64,000 nucleotides of DNA from Spodoptera frugiperda (lineage: Eukaryota > Arthropoda > Insecta > Lepidoptera > Noctuidae). The translations under genes were made by a program, and so were the position numbers. Within the stretch, counting starts at the first letter, position 1. Every line of letters begins with the position of its first letter. Shown in pieces: positions 25,093-36,411 of this stretch. The stretch is taken from assembly GCF_023101765.2 (NCBI RefSeq), contig NC_064226.1, positions 2,782,001 to 2,846,000 on the forward strand. The letters are read 5' to 3'. Under the pieces are notes generated by a model. The model saw nothing but the letters and a program-made list of their open reading frames with translations, was not told the DNA's origin and did not search any database.

Positions 25093-25571
25093 TGTCGGGA
25101 TCGAGGGTAGAATTGAAACACAGGCGTCCACCCTCGGCGCTCGACGGAGTCAAGGATTCATCGGCTGAGCGGCGTGTCGATCACTTCTCGTGCAGCAGCC
25201 GACCAGTGCGGTCGAATATTGAACCGTCGTGTGTTTCAACCGTATACCTAGTCTGTAACCTGTTAGTTTGATATTGTAACAGTTAATTATCTTTCATGTA
25301 CTTTGTAACCATGTTTGCACTTTGAGAGTGACTGAGACCTCTGAGTTTGTTTCGGCATTTCTTCTCAGAGTAGTCGGTAGGAAATGCCGGCCCCATCAGT
25401 AGCTTAAGTAAAGTAACAGTGCAATGTACAGAATTAAACAATAGTTCCATATCGAAGACTTTATTATTTTACTGCTACCTTCGTCATAACGCCCACAAGT
25501 ATTCCTGACATGAGTAGTGAGATTCTCCTTTCACCGACATATCGAAAGTGAGAGATCTCCTATCTCCGACA
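25093..25571. repeat. Left LTR
   Basis: 479 bp, TGTCGGGATCGAGG to TCTCCGACA, identical to the copy at 28633-29111. Confidence 0.9.
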
Positions 25572-25741
25572 TCAGAAGTGAGATGGACCCGGACGATTGA
25601 AGATGTTGAAATCATCGGAGCTGATTCATCGAGAACTACTTGCATTCGACCCCAACAAAGAAGACTGCGATGCAAGGCTCAGCTTGGGGTGCATTCAAAT
25701 CCAACCCCAGCACAGCACATCGTCATCTGGTACACGAGCAG

Positions 25742-25982
25742 CGGCGACTGCAGCGGACCAGGAGACGCGGCGACTGTAGCGGACCAGGGAACGCGGCGAC
25801 GGCAGCAGACCTGGGGACGCGGCGACTGTAGCGGACCAGGGAACGCGGCGACGGCAGCAGACCTGGGGACGCGGCGACGGCAGCAGACCTGGGGACGCGG
25901 CGACGGCAGCAGACCTGGGGACGCGGCGACAGCGGCAGCGAACCAGGGCGCGCGGTGGCAGCGGCAGCGGGCCAGGTGACGC
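25742..25982 (+). repeat. 26-bp GC-rich tandem repeat inside the LTR element
   Basis: About nine units based on CGGCGACGGCAGCAGACCTG plus GGGACG, with two alternating variants. Because 26 is not a multiple of 3, all three frames stay open on both strands over the array, which explains the overlapping Ala/Arg/Pro-rich frames here. They should not be annotated as genes. Confidence 0.85.
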
Positions 25983-27019
25983 AGCGTAAGCGCGGCGTAT
26001 GGTGAGAAGCGTATTGATGTCTGCAGTTGGACACTGCATCATCGGGAATATTCAGGTGACCTTGTTCCTTTTATTATGATTCTGATACCAAATACTTTAT
26101 AGGATGAAAATGAGTCAGCGTTTCCAGTTTAGGATTGTTGATTTTGCGATCAGAAGTATTATTTTACTTTTGTCGGGTAGTCATAATAAAAACTTAGTCG
26201 TGATGTTTTAGAACCGAGATCAGTTGAAGAGTCATTAGAATGACGTCTGTTGGGTAATGTTATTCTGTGTTGTATATTGTTAGGTTGAGATTTGTAATGT
26301 GTTAAGCAAGAATAGATAGTTCTAAACAAAATTCATGACAGTTATCTAATCATCAGGACCGGTGTACTTAGAGCCTAATGTAGTAATTCTAGAGATCGAA
26401 ACATTCTGATTTATTGTACTGTACCGTGAGGGTTTATCACAGTCGTTACTGCGACGGGGGCTCGAGTCCATAACACAGGTCGTAGCTGACTTGTAGTGAC
26501 TTGGGAGTCCTTGCGAGTGACTATCATGTGGTAACCTCGAAACATTCGATGTTGGCTATTCATTTAATTTGATTTTGATTTGACGGTACAATGATATTAG
26601 ACATTTCATGTTTTAATAATTGATTTCATAGTACATGATTACAATTTTGTATGAAAGATGTAGGTACATTGAAAATTATTTTAATAATTCATTAAAAGGC
26701 GATATTGACATTTCACCTTTTTACCATTATGAGTATTGTAGTTCTAGCTGCGGGTAGAATGGCTGTTTAAGCGGTGGTTGCGCTTTTATATTGATAGGGC
26801 ATCTAAATTGAATAGTTTAAGTTAGGTAAAATGCCTAGAAATCTAAATTGAGATACAGTAGGTATACGATATTCTGACGAATAAGGATGAGGAGGATATC
26901 TGATCACTAGGTTCCTCGAGAATTTTGTGAAATGTAAGTGGTAGAATTTCCTGTACACATCGTGACTATTCGTACTCAACACTCATCATTCACACTCATG
27001 CCCTAAACACTCGACATTG

Positions 27020-27260
27020 TGGACCGCACCGCATGAGTAACATGTGGAGATGGGTCTGACACAATGGACCGCGCTCATGAGGAGCATGAGGCGATGGTCA
27101 GTGTACACACTGGACCGCGCTCATGAGGAACATGAGGCGATGGCTCTATGCACACACTCACACTCGGACCGCACACATGAGAACCATGTGGTGATGGGTC
27201 TGCACAAACTCGCATTGAGACCGCACCCGTGAAAAACATGGCTGTTGGGTCTTTACTCAC
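27020..27260 (+). repeat. About 50-bp tandem repeat inside the LTR element
   Basis: About five imperfect units built around GGACCGC.C.CATGAGGA.CATG.GGCGATGG. Confidence 0.65.
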
Positions 27261-27859
27261 AAGCACATACTCACACTTACATCATGTACACACATTCACG
27301 TACACGTAGGTACTTAGAAAAATATGCCGACGAATTAAAGTTAAACTGACATAATTCAGATAAAGTAGTTCAAATAGCAGATACCTTAGAGGGTAGATTA
27401 TTAGAGTAGTTGAAGGTAGTAGAACCTGTGTTTGAGTTTGCAAGGTGATCGTAGTTTAAAAGATGTTTGTTAATGAGGGTTTCAGTGGAAACCATGGAGT
27501 CTAGCAGAGACTCGGTATTACCATGTGGGGTTAACGCGAGAGAAAATGATTAACTGTGCGTTACTGAACTGTGCGTAGCCGTGATCACTTGTAAAGCTTG
27601 AATGCAATTCTTGTTAGAATAATTATTTTGTGAGTAACTATGTTTGTTAAATATCAGTTTCACTGGTTTTGATATTGATTTGTTTCGATACATAGTAACG
27701 AGTTAAGTAAGATTTTTATGAGGATGATGGTTCAAGTTTTAGAAGGTCACGCATCAGCCGAGATTGGTTTTGATGAAGTTAATGAAGCTCGGTAGAAACT
27801 CGGGTAAGGGGACTCTAGAAGCCATTATGTGTTTGTGCTGTCTCTATTCGTTTGTTGTA

Positions 27860-28145
27860 TGTTTGTGTCCGATCACCTCAGTAGCGGTCGCGTATTCGCA
27901 ACCCGGTCACAAACGGAATCTCCGAGTGTCGCCTCGAGAGTCCGTTCGGTGCGCGGTACGAGTTTGGCTCTGACGGGGGTCGGCGGCTGTCTGTGTTCGG
28001 TATGTTTGTGTTCGATCACCTCAGTAGCGGTCACGTATTCGCAACCCGGTCGCAAACGGAATCTCCGAGTGTCGCCTCGAGAGTCCGTTCGGTGCGCGAT
28101 GCGAGTTTGGCTCTGACGGGGGTCGGCGATTGTATGTGCTCGTTT
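27860..28145 (+). repeat. 143-bp tandem duplication inside the LTR element
   Basis: GATCACCTCAGTAGCGGTC recurs exactly 143 bp apart (27871 and 28014), followed by matching ATTCGCAACCCGGTC and TCTGACGGGGGTCGGCG blocks. Confidence 0.8.
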
Positions 28146-28154
28146 TGTGTTCGC

Positions 28155-28430
28155 CGGCCGGGGCCGGAGCCGGGGCACTGGGTGCATTGCTCGTGGACTC
28201 GAGTAAGGGCATGCCAGGGGCCATTGTTGTTAGTTGCGTGGTTACCAGGTGGTGACGCACGGGAGATCCATGTGATGGATGTCAACAATGTGATTGCTGG
28301 TCGGCTTGAGAGCCGGGGCACTAGGTGACTTGCTCGTGGACTCGAGTAAGGGCATGCTAGGGGCCATGTGATGGAAGTCAGCAATGTGATTGCTGGTCGG
28401 CTAGAGAGCCGGGGCGTACTAGATGTCTTA
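28155..28430 (+). repeat. GAGCCGGGGC tandem repeat (about 95 bp) inside the LTR element
   Basis: GAGCCGGGGCACT..GTG..TTGCTCGTGGACTCGAGTAAGGGCATGC..GGGGCCAT occurs twice, with a third partial start at about 28407. Confidence 0.6.
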
Positions 28431-28632
28431 CTCGGGAGTTTCTAGAGTTGTACTGAGTAGTTTATAATTTTTATAGGAAAGAACGGCTGTGATGCGTGAA
28501 CCTAACAGTATGATGCTTTTTTTAATTGTGTGTGGAATGTGGTCAGGAATGACCGAGCTATATGATACTTTGCGTGTAATTTTCTGTCACAGATGAGCTG
28601 TCACACGAGGACGTGTGCAAGCAGGATGGCCG

Positions 28633-29111
28633 TGTCGGGATCGAGGGTAGAATTGAAACACAGGCGTCCACCCTCGGCGCTCGACGGAGTCAAGGATTCA
28701 TCGGCTGAGCGGCGTGTCGATCACTTCTCGTGCAGCAGCCGACCAGTGCGGTCGAATATTGAACCGTCGTGTGTTTCAACCGTATACCTAGTCTGTAACC
28801 TGTTAGTTTGATATTGTAACAGTTAATTATCTTTCATGTACTTTGTAACCATGTTTGCACTTTGAGAGTGACTGAGACCTCTGAGTTTGTTTCGGCATTT
28901 CTTCTCAGAGTAGTCGGTAGGAAATGCCGGCCCCATCAGTAGCTTAAGTAAAGTAACAGTGCAATGTACAGAATTAAACAATAGTTCCATATCGAAGACT
29001 TTATTATTTTACTGCTACCTTCGTCATAACGCCCACAAGTATTCCTGACATGAGTAGTGAGATTCTCCTTTCACCGACATATCGAAAGTGAGAGATCTCC
29101 TATCTCCGACA
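28633..29111. repeat. Right LTR
   Basis: Identical to the left LTR at an offset of 3540 bp and followed by the TATG target duplication. Confidence 0.9.
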
Positions 29112-30284
29112 TATGTATAGTAAAAGTACAAAGGTTTCGAAGTACGAATTTCTTTCTGAAAACCTGTGACAGGAAATATAATTATAACATACTTACCACC
29201 GTACTTAGAGTCATTTAATGATTACTTAAACGATTCCTTAGTAACGATTTTGTTCCGAAAACAATTGCTGAGGTCTGGGTTAAGTAACCATTAAACAACT
29301 CTGAGTACGGCGGTTACTGTTTTATGCACTAAGTTTTAGTAAAATAACGAAGCATTTGTCGAGTTACGATTGCCTCTAGTGTTATCATATCACCTTCACA
29401 GCGTTTCATCTCGAAAATATAAAATAAAATAAACAAAAACATTCTCAATTACATTCCTTTGTGTTAAGATAAAGTTTTAATGATACAGCTACTTAGCTGT
29501 TTGTTCTTTGTTACTTGACTGTGTAAGACAAAAAGGGGTTATGACTTTAACAATCTCTGTAAATAAGTGTTGCAGTGAAAAAACTACTTACTATTTCCAT
29601 ATTAAGCTTAATTGGATAGCAGATTACGTCAGAAATATGTTAACACCTAATTAAACAGCACATCAATGCACTAGTTTAAAAAAACATAACACATACATTT
29701 CTACACAATTACACTTATAACTTAAGATACTACGCACTTACAAAACATGCACAAAACAGAGGTAAAAGTCACAAAAATTTCACTATAGCACACAAGTACG
29801 TACGAAAATAAACTAGAACCACAACACAGAACGCTAAATGCCAACCTACCGATCCCAATTCCATTTCGCAACACTAATTACTAATTAAATTAAAATACTA
29901 TTTATTAAAAACATTATAATCACAAGAAATGTAACAATTAACAAAAGACTGTGGTGAAATGAGAGGTCGACGCGTCGAGCGCAAATATAATAATCATTGT
30001 TCATACAAAAGATAAAAAAAGAATTATAGTACATTAGTTCTGAGGTTGTTTACAAAGATACATGCCCTCTGACGACTCTCTTGCATATAAACACTGCAGT
30101 ATAGAGAGTACTATCCAGTTTTCGATAAAATAATCATTCTGTTTACGTTCCACGTCCTAATATTTTGCATTTGCTAATGTAGAATGCATTTGTGTTAGAG
30201 ATCTTTCTCGAATTTTATCTTGCCAAAGATGTAGCTTGTCAGATTGTTTGAATGTAAAAATCTTTCCACTGATAGATAGTAGGT

Positions 30285-30550
30285 GATACATTTCATAAGT
30301 GAACTTTTGCCTATGCAAATGTGCAACTGCTAAACAAGGCGTTTCAGGTTACATTTCTAGATAGGACAAAGTAGAGTGTTTTCGATTTTTCGGTAAAATC
30401 TCGGCACTTATTAATACGGTGTCTGAAATTGTGTTTAACCAGTTTCTGGTAATTAATAATTATTATTCACTTGTATTAGGTAAAGGGGGCTCATAGTAAA
30501 ACTGATGAGAAGTCGGTGTTACATTGTAAGTGTGACCACTGTTGTCATCT
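30285..30550 (+). repeat. Dispersed repeat C copy 2
   Basis: Same ordered blocks as 24060-24290 (TTTCATAAGTGAACTTTTGCC, TTTCAGGTTA, GGTAAAGGGGGCTCATA). The two copies flank the LTR element at some distance but are older and diverged. Confidence 0.6.
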
Positions 30551-31624
30551 TATCTAGCTATAGCTGCAGTGATTGTTTGTTTGTTTGAATGTAAAAATCT
30601 TTCCACTTTAAGATAGTAGGTACATACAGCTCTTGCTCTACTTAGTGCATTGACATTGAGAAGCAGTCGTTAGTTAAACATTGTTGACTATGTTTTTGCG
30701 TTGTTACACATCGCATTTCATGAAGAATGCGTTTAATTGTATCATGACTTATCAAAATTATTTTTGGAGAGGCTGCGGTTCATAGCCTAATATGTATAGA
30801 AAGCCAGTGACAGTGTACCTTCTTCTGCAGGAATTAGGTAATATTGTAACACAAAGCACACGCGCAGTCAGCAGTTTCACGCGGGCCCAATGTAAACCTT
30901 TCTAACATTTTACCTTTGCTATCTATATTTTGTGCATCTTTGTTTACTAGTTCCATTTACGTTCCAGACCCTAAATAGTCCTCCGATCTGGGTAATATTT
31001 AAACAGCGATATTCCCTAGTAGTAGGATTTAAAAAAACTTATGTGCTCTTCAAAAAAGTTTACAACCTAATAGCGCATAATTACATAAAATTAACCGTAG
31101 TTAATCTCTGAAAGTATAGAAAGAGCTGTTTTCGTATTAACCCATCTCTCAAAAGTTCATTACTAACAAGCGCTGCCAAATATAGACTTAGATACATTAA
31201 AATAATTGGCTCCAATTTTTATCACATATCAATCTAAATATCAGACTAAGAAAGCTATAAAACCAATAAATTGTTAACGACATCGTTATCTTGGCAGATA
31301 GATTGTAAACAGATATAGGTGACCTTTAACTATTAGGTACCTCTTACATATTAATAAATAAACACATCTATATATCAAAAGATCTGTATCAGATAAACAT
31401 CAGGCTATATAACAGGATCACGAATTGATTTTGGCATAACAACAAAAACGTTATCTTAAAATAACTTTGTTCGTCTACCTTTCAGCTTTTTGTGACTAAA
31501 CTGCGGAACTTGTTTTAATGAACTTCGGTGTTGGGATAGATGAGCCCTTGGAGACATGATAGAACTTTGTCATAACATACATATATTACCAGGTCTTTGA
31601 AATAAATTAATTATCGCATCATCA

Positions 31625-31690
31625 ACAGCCTATGAGTGGCCACTGCTGTTTAATGCCTCTTCTCACACAGAGAAGGTTTGAACATTAATC
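31625..31690. repeat. Short dispersed repeat (CTTCTCACACAGAGAAGG)
   Basis: AGCCTATGAGTGGCCACTGCTG and CTTCTCACACAGAGAAGGTT recur in inverse orientation at 54095-54170. This is a familiar moth interspersed block, probably a retroposon fragment. Confidence 0.45.
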
Positions 31691-33306
31691 ACCACTCTCA
31701 CTGCGAGTTAGCGACTTTAAACTATAATCAGAAATTATAAGAGGATAAAGTCACATTAGTATATACATTTACTTAAAATTAATCCGTTTTCTTTTTTTTA
31801 AGTCTCACGTAGGTGAGAGAGCTGTGTAACCAACATTAATTTTTGTTTGTTGTGTTTTTATACTGTCAAAACAAAGTTCTTAAAAATGAAACCACCGAAT
31901 TAAATAATCGCATTTAAAACTAGTCCTAAAGTAGGTGGTAAATGTAGGCGGGAAACAAGTCCTAAAAGTAATAGGCACTTCGTATTTTTTTTTCAAAATT
32001 GCAATGGCCTTAAATCCTTCTAGCAGATCTTGATCTATATTCTAAATATTGTCCTCAATTTCTGGCCAAATGAGCCAGGTGTTGAATGAATAATACATAT
32101 ACAATATAATATAATTCTTGAACAAACTGACATTGCCACATGCATCTTGTCTGGCTCTTATCTTAATAGGCGACGGCTATTCACCTGACCCGAATATACA
32201 GAAAGACATAACTTTGACTTCATTTTTAACCAAAAATGAACGATGAAACTGTGTATTTATACATATTTTGGTACAAATCACTAATTTATACGTAAGCTAC
32301 TCTCCTAAACAAATTGTATTTAAAAAACGCTAAGTCAATAAGTTAATAAAAAAGTTAACGTATGGGCTCGATCGATGTCAGTGTAAATTTTACTTAGTGA
32401 CTTGACTTAATGCCATGTAGGTATATATAATACATAAGCTAGAGGGCGTCCACTGAAGTTCTCCATCGCGATCTGTCTAAAGCTTCACGCTTCACCTCGC
32501 TCCACGTCATACCGATGCTCGTCGCTTCTGCCAATACTCAGTGCTTATTATTATTCCAATAGTTAATACATTAGCACATTGATAAATCTGTAGATATTAG
32601 AAAATTTCATTCAAATCCGTTCAGCCATTTAGGCGTATTTGAGCATCAAACATACTTACAACATAATGACAGCTTGTCATCAATCGCCCAACCGAAGTAC
32701 CTTTACTCACCTCAACAAAAACGCCATACCTAAAACAGAGTAGGGTTCAAAAACCTTGAAGTAATGTTGTAAAACAATTACTCTCAAATGATTGATGGAA
32801 GTAAAAAATGTTACAACACCATCACACACGCCATCGCCATGGTAATTATATGGTCGTCAAAAGTTCATGTTTCTGTAACCCTTTTGATGTGATGTGCCTT
32901 CGGACATTACTGTTTTGTTTATGGGTTAAAGAGTGCCTTTGGAGTGTAAGTGTTGCATCTCTAATCTGTTGGGTTTGTTGGTATATTGGTCACGATGATC
33001 TTGGGTTCAGTTTAGAGTATTTTTGTTATGATTTTATTGCCCGGGCAAGATAGACATTTGACTTAACATCGACTCTACTCTTTCAAGGTAGCGACCTAAT
33101 TTCGTCTATTTTTATATTAAAATTAAAATTGGTAATATGAGCTTAGTTACTGAGGTGTTGGGTAACACCTACTAGTTAGCTAGGACCTCTAATAGAGTCC
33201 AATCAAAAGTGCAGTGAAACGATAAAACTCAATGCGTTTCAGGCGTGTAAACAACTGTTAGAAAAGTGCCCTTGTTTTTTACACAAATTTCAGTATTTGA
33301 GAGTAA

Positions 33307-33396
33307 TACTTCGGCACGAATGGGCCGTCTCGACCGGAGTAGTAGTATCACGGTCTCACAGAAAACCGACGTAAAACAACACTTGCGTTGTTATAG
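33307..33396 (-). mobile_element. SINE-like repeat, family B fragment
   Basis: CTTCGGCACGAATGGGCCGTCTCGACCGGAG through CTCACAGAAAACCGACGT and CACTTGCGTTGT. Only one end of the element is present. Confidence 0.6.
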
Positions 33397-34285
33397 CAAA
33401 TTAACAGATTAAATAACAAAGCGGACCAATGTATTATCATATTACTTTTCGAGCTACGTAACCCTAAACGCGGTGTGCCTTTCGTGAGGCCGACCAAAGA
33501 ATCGATTAGTCATTCTCTTGTCAAATGTTAAATTATGTTGTTGAGATTAAAACATCTATATTCTTGATGAAGTCTATATAGTCGGCACTTTGTGGTTAAC
33601 TTATTCAATTAAACTAGTTAAACCTTGCAAGCTAAAAAGTTATTTGGAAGTGTTCTCTCTTGTAGCATTGGCGCCTTGACCTCTGAAAACAAGTCACAAT
33701 TTTGTATATTTTTTTATGAAATTTATAGTGATACGTCAAAACATTAAATTGCATTTTTGGGAGAAAAGTTACAAAATAATGTGCTAGAATGAATCGATTA
33801 AAAGACTGTTTAAAACTCCATGATACAATAGGAACATAAAATATTAACCTCGTTGCAAGTAAATCCAAAAGAGACAGAGAAACTGAGTAAACACCTTACG
33901 TAATATTTAATTGTTTTAATACCAATTAATGATGTTAGAATATTTAATATGTCAACGACAATATTACTACTAAAGTACAACATAAATACAAGCTTAACAT
34001 CGAAGTTAATTCTTATTTATGTTTCGTTAATGGTTCTATATTTTATATAAATTAAGGTTTATGTCTGTTTATGTCATAAATAATTGTGAAATGACAAATA
34101 TCATTTAAATTACTTAATTCAATCAACTCTTGTTTGAATTCTTTGGTTAATTTGCTGGTGATAGACATTACTTTGCTAATAATATTTTTAAGTCAATTCT
34201 GTCTTATTTATGGAGGTAAATATTTGTTTATTAGTATAATAGATAAATAACACTAGGGTATCATGGGTGTATCAGAAAAGCATTC

Positions 34286-34446
34286 GGAGCTGCAGACTAC
34301 CTAACGGGTTTACCGGGGCTCCGGCTCGAAAAGCAGGAGTAGGAACGGGGTGGTTTTTAATCAGGAAGAGTCTAAGAGAGGTAGTGACCTCTCGCCTAGC
34401 CAAAGGCGGGAGAAATAATTGGATTATTTTAGCCCTTAAGAAAAAA
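34286..34446 (+). mobile_element. SINE-like dispersed repeat, family A copy 3
   Basis: GAGCTGCAGACTACCTAACGG through AGGAACGGGGTGGTTTTTA to CAAAGGCGGGAGAAATAATTGG, ending in an A-rich run. Confidence 0.7.
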
Positions 34447-34869
34447 AAACATATGAAAAGCAGGTAAATTCAACCCATTCACTGAAAAAGTGGATCGAAA
34501 GTGGACCTCGCCGTTTCGCTCCTCATAAATTGTGTTATATTTTAATTAAGAACGATTACTTAGCATAACTATCTTCCTAATAAGTACCTACCTATATACC
34601 TACACTAGTTTTACCACAAAAAATCTATCAACAACCAAAGCCTTTGGGCGAAAAGTCGATGTGATGTTATCTTATAAGAGTACATTACCTCAACCTGACA
34701 TAGTGGGTCTCCCTGTTAAAAAAATATGTAAAAAAAACTATTGACTTACGCCGCCTACTCTACTTATCACAGTCGCATTAAGATAACTATTTATTTACTT
34801 ATGTTAATCTAATGTGTCCCGAAGGCACAATCCAGACTGGTTTGAATAAATTCTCGTTCGGTTGAAGTA

Positions 34870-35195
34870 CAGTAGAACTCCAATTATCCGAATTAATGGG
34901 GACCGGGACCCATTCGGATAATCAAATATTCGGATAATCGGATTTTTAAAAAAAATGCCATTGAAGAGAATAAAAGCCACGATTTTGATATTGCACTATA
35001 TTTATCGAATTAAATCTCGGGGGAAGTCAGTGTAGGCAAAACGGCAAGTCTAAGAAAAGTCAAATCAAGACTTGACGCGCAAACACTGGCTTCGCGGGGG
35101 CAGAATAATAGCGCACTTCTTTTTTTTGACAATTTTTGTGATTCGGATAATCGGCGATTCGGATAGTCGGAGTTCGGATAATTGGAGTTCTACTG
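34870..35195. mobile_element. Pogo/Tigger-like MITE, 326 bp
   Basis: Perfect terminal inverted repeats of at least 22 bp start CAGTAGAACTCCAATTATCC, with TA on each outer side (34868-34869 and 35196-35197). TIRs of the type CAGTA..CCTCgATTATCCG and TA duplications are typical of pogo/Tigger elements of the Tc1-mariner superfamily. There is no transposase. The interior has further ATTCGGATAATCGG subterminal repeats. Confidence 0.9.
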
Positions 35196-35329
35196 TAGAT
35201 GGGACCTTGTCAACGTGTCAAACCTTTTTAAGATGACACTAACAAGATTTTGATTAACATATTTATCGCTTTCTCTAGTTTCTGAGATGCTCTGAGGAAA
35301 GTATTATCATCAGGCAGGGAATAGGGTAC

Positions 35330-35500
35330 TGGCTTCTGCCCGCGTCTTCACCCGCGTTCTCGTGAAATAAAAAGTAGCCTATGTATTATTTCAAATCATA
35401 ATCTACCCCTGTTCTAAATTTCATCCCGATCCCTTTAGACGTTTGCACATGATTGAGTAACAAACATACACATGAACAAACTTTTACATTTATAAGATTT
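35330..35500 (+). repeat. RTE-like non-LTR 3' remnant
   Basis: TGGCTTCTGCCCGCGTC....AAATTTCATCCCGATCCCTTTAGACGTTT and a tail of ACAAACATACACA. Similar remnants lie at 52325-52510, 58690-58830, 60535-60700, 61190-61385 and 62310-62500. Confidence 0.45.
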
Positions 35501-36295
35501 CAAAATGATAACAAATGTAACAACAAGGGATATTCCTTTGTAAGGGGTTTATAACAAGTCTGGTGATAAGTGGGTGGTATAATTATAATACATACCACTT
35601 TTGCGTAACCACCACAAAAAGGAACCACATACACTATCAATTTAAAGAAATAAAACAACACAAACTCCATCACTAAACATTTTATTTTACAGTAACAACT
35701 CTCACACTTTCATACAATAAGTAGATAATACTTATTACAATAACCTTAACGCAGGCACGAACGAGAATACCTCACAGTTTCATAGATTTAGAATTTTCTC
35801 AAACAATAGTCAAAATGTCAATATTATATGAAACATAATAATATTTAAACTGTTAATATTCTCATTCCTCCCTCCACGTTTCTTGATAAACCATAATATT
35901 TATGACTTCAGCCAAATGGCACGAGTGACTCTATAGATATAGCTTTCTTAGTCAAAATACAGACTTAATAAAATAAATTCGATCATAGGCATTTGATCAA
36001 CCTCGTAAAAACGAGATATGGCGGCCTATCCAAAAAATAAAAACTAATTGTTAAAATATACAGAATCAGTTTGTAAAAAAGCTTAGAAGGAAGACGAATC
36101 CTTAAAGGATTGAACGGAAACATAAAGATTAGTTCTTAGTTAAAAGAAAAAATAAGAGAAAATTGGCGGCAAGTCTAGTCGAGTCAAATAACAGATTATA
36201 TTGCATTTGAGATTATAACTTAAAAAACAAATCGAATTCTTATTATAAATCCTACATTATTTTTCAATAACGTCAATCAAACAAAAAGTGCATAT

Positions 36296-36301
36296 TTTAT
36301 T
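36296..36301 (-). terminator. Poly(A) signal of Rab32
   Basis: AATAAA on the minus strand, about 110 nt after the Rab32 stop codon. Confidence 0.5.
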
Positions 36302-36411
36302 AAAAATAGAGAGTTTAAAATTTAGAATGCAACGTGATTGGTCCTCGGGTTGGGGAGCGTTTGTGTGACGCGTTGTGATTGGCCATTTTACGAATCGCGG
36401 TCGGTGATAGG

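Larger units (their letters stand above)
25093..29111. mobile_element. Non-autonomous LTR retrotransposon, recent insertion
   Basis: Two 479-bp direct repeats (25093-25571 and 28633-29111) are identical at every base I compared. They begin TGT and end ACA, and are flanked by the 4-bp duplication TATG (25089-25092 and 29112-29115). The internal 3.06 kb holds no gag, protease, reverse transcriptase or integrase. Instead it has tandem repeats (26-bp, about 50-bp, about 95-bp and 143-bp units). CAGAAGTGAGATGG just inside the left LTR is a candidate primer-binding site. No clear polypurine tract is seen before the right LTR. It must have moved with proteins supplied in trans. Confidence 0.9.
29116..36295. 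other. Intergenic region between the ABCG gene and Rab32
   Basis: AT-rich sequence without a coding region that I can support. It should hold the promoter and any non-coding first exon of the minus-strand ABCG gene on its left side and the 3' flank of Rab32 on its right side. Recognisable contents are dispersed repeats (30285-30550, 31625-31690, 33307-33396, 34286-34446, 35330-35500) and the pogo-like MITE at 34870. Short open frames such as 32808-33053 and 33632-33868 have no coding-like composition. Confidence 0.5.

Noticed and set aside
25548..26042. Several Ala/Arg/Pro-rich frames on both strands
   Set aside because: They are produced by the 26-bp tandem array in the LTR element, which keeps all frames open.
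27829..28384. Multiple overlapping 80-120-codon frames in the LTR element
   Set aside because: They follow the 143-bp and 95-bp tandem repeats and show no gag, protease, RT or integrase motif.
25093..29111. Autonomous retrotransposon or endogenous retrovirus
   Set aside because: The 3-kb interior has no reverse transcriptase, integrase or envelope-like frame.
32808..33053. 81-codon frame in the intergenic region
   Set aside because: Composition not coding-like, no neighbouring exon.
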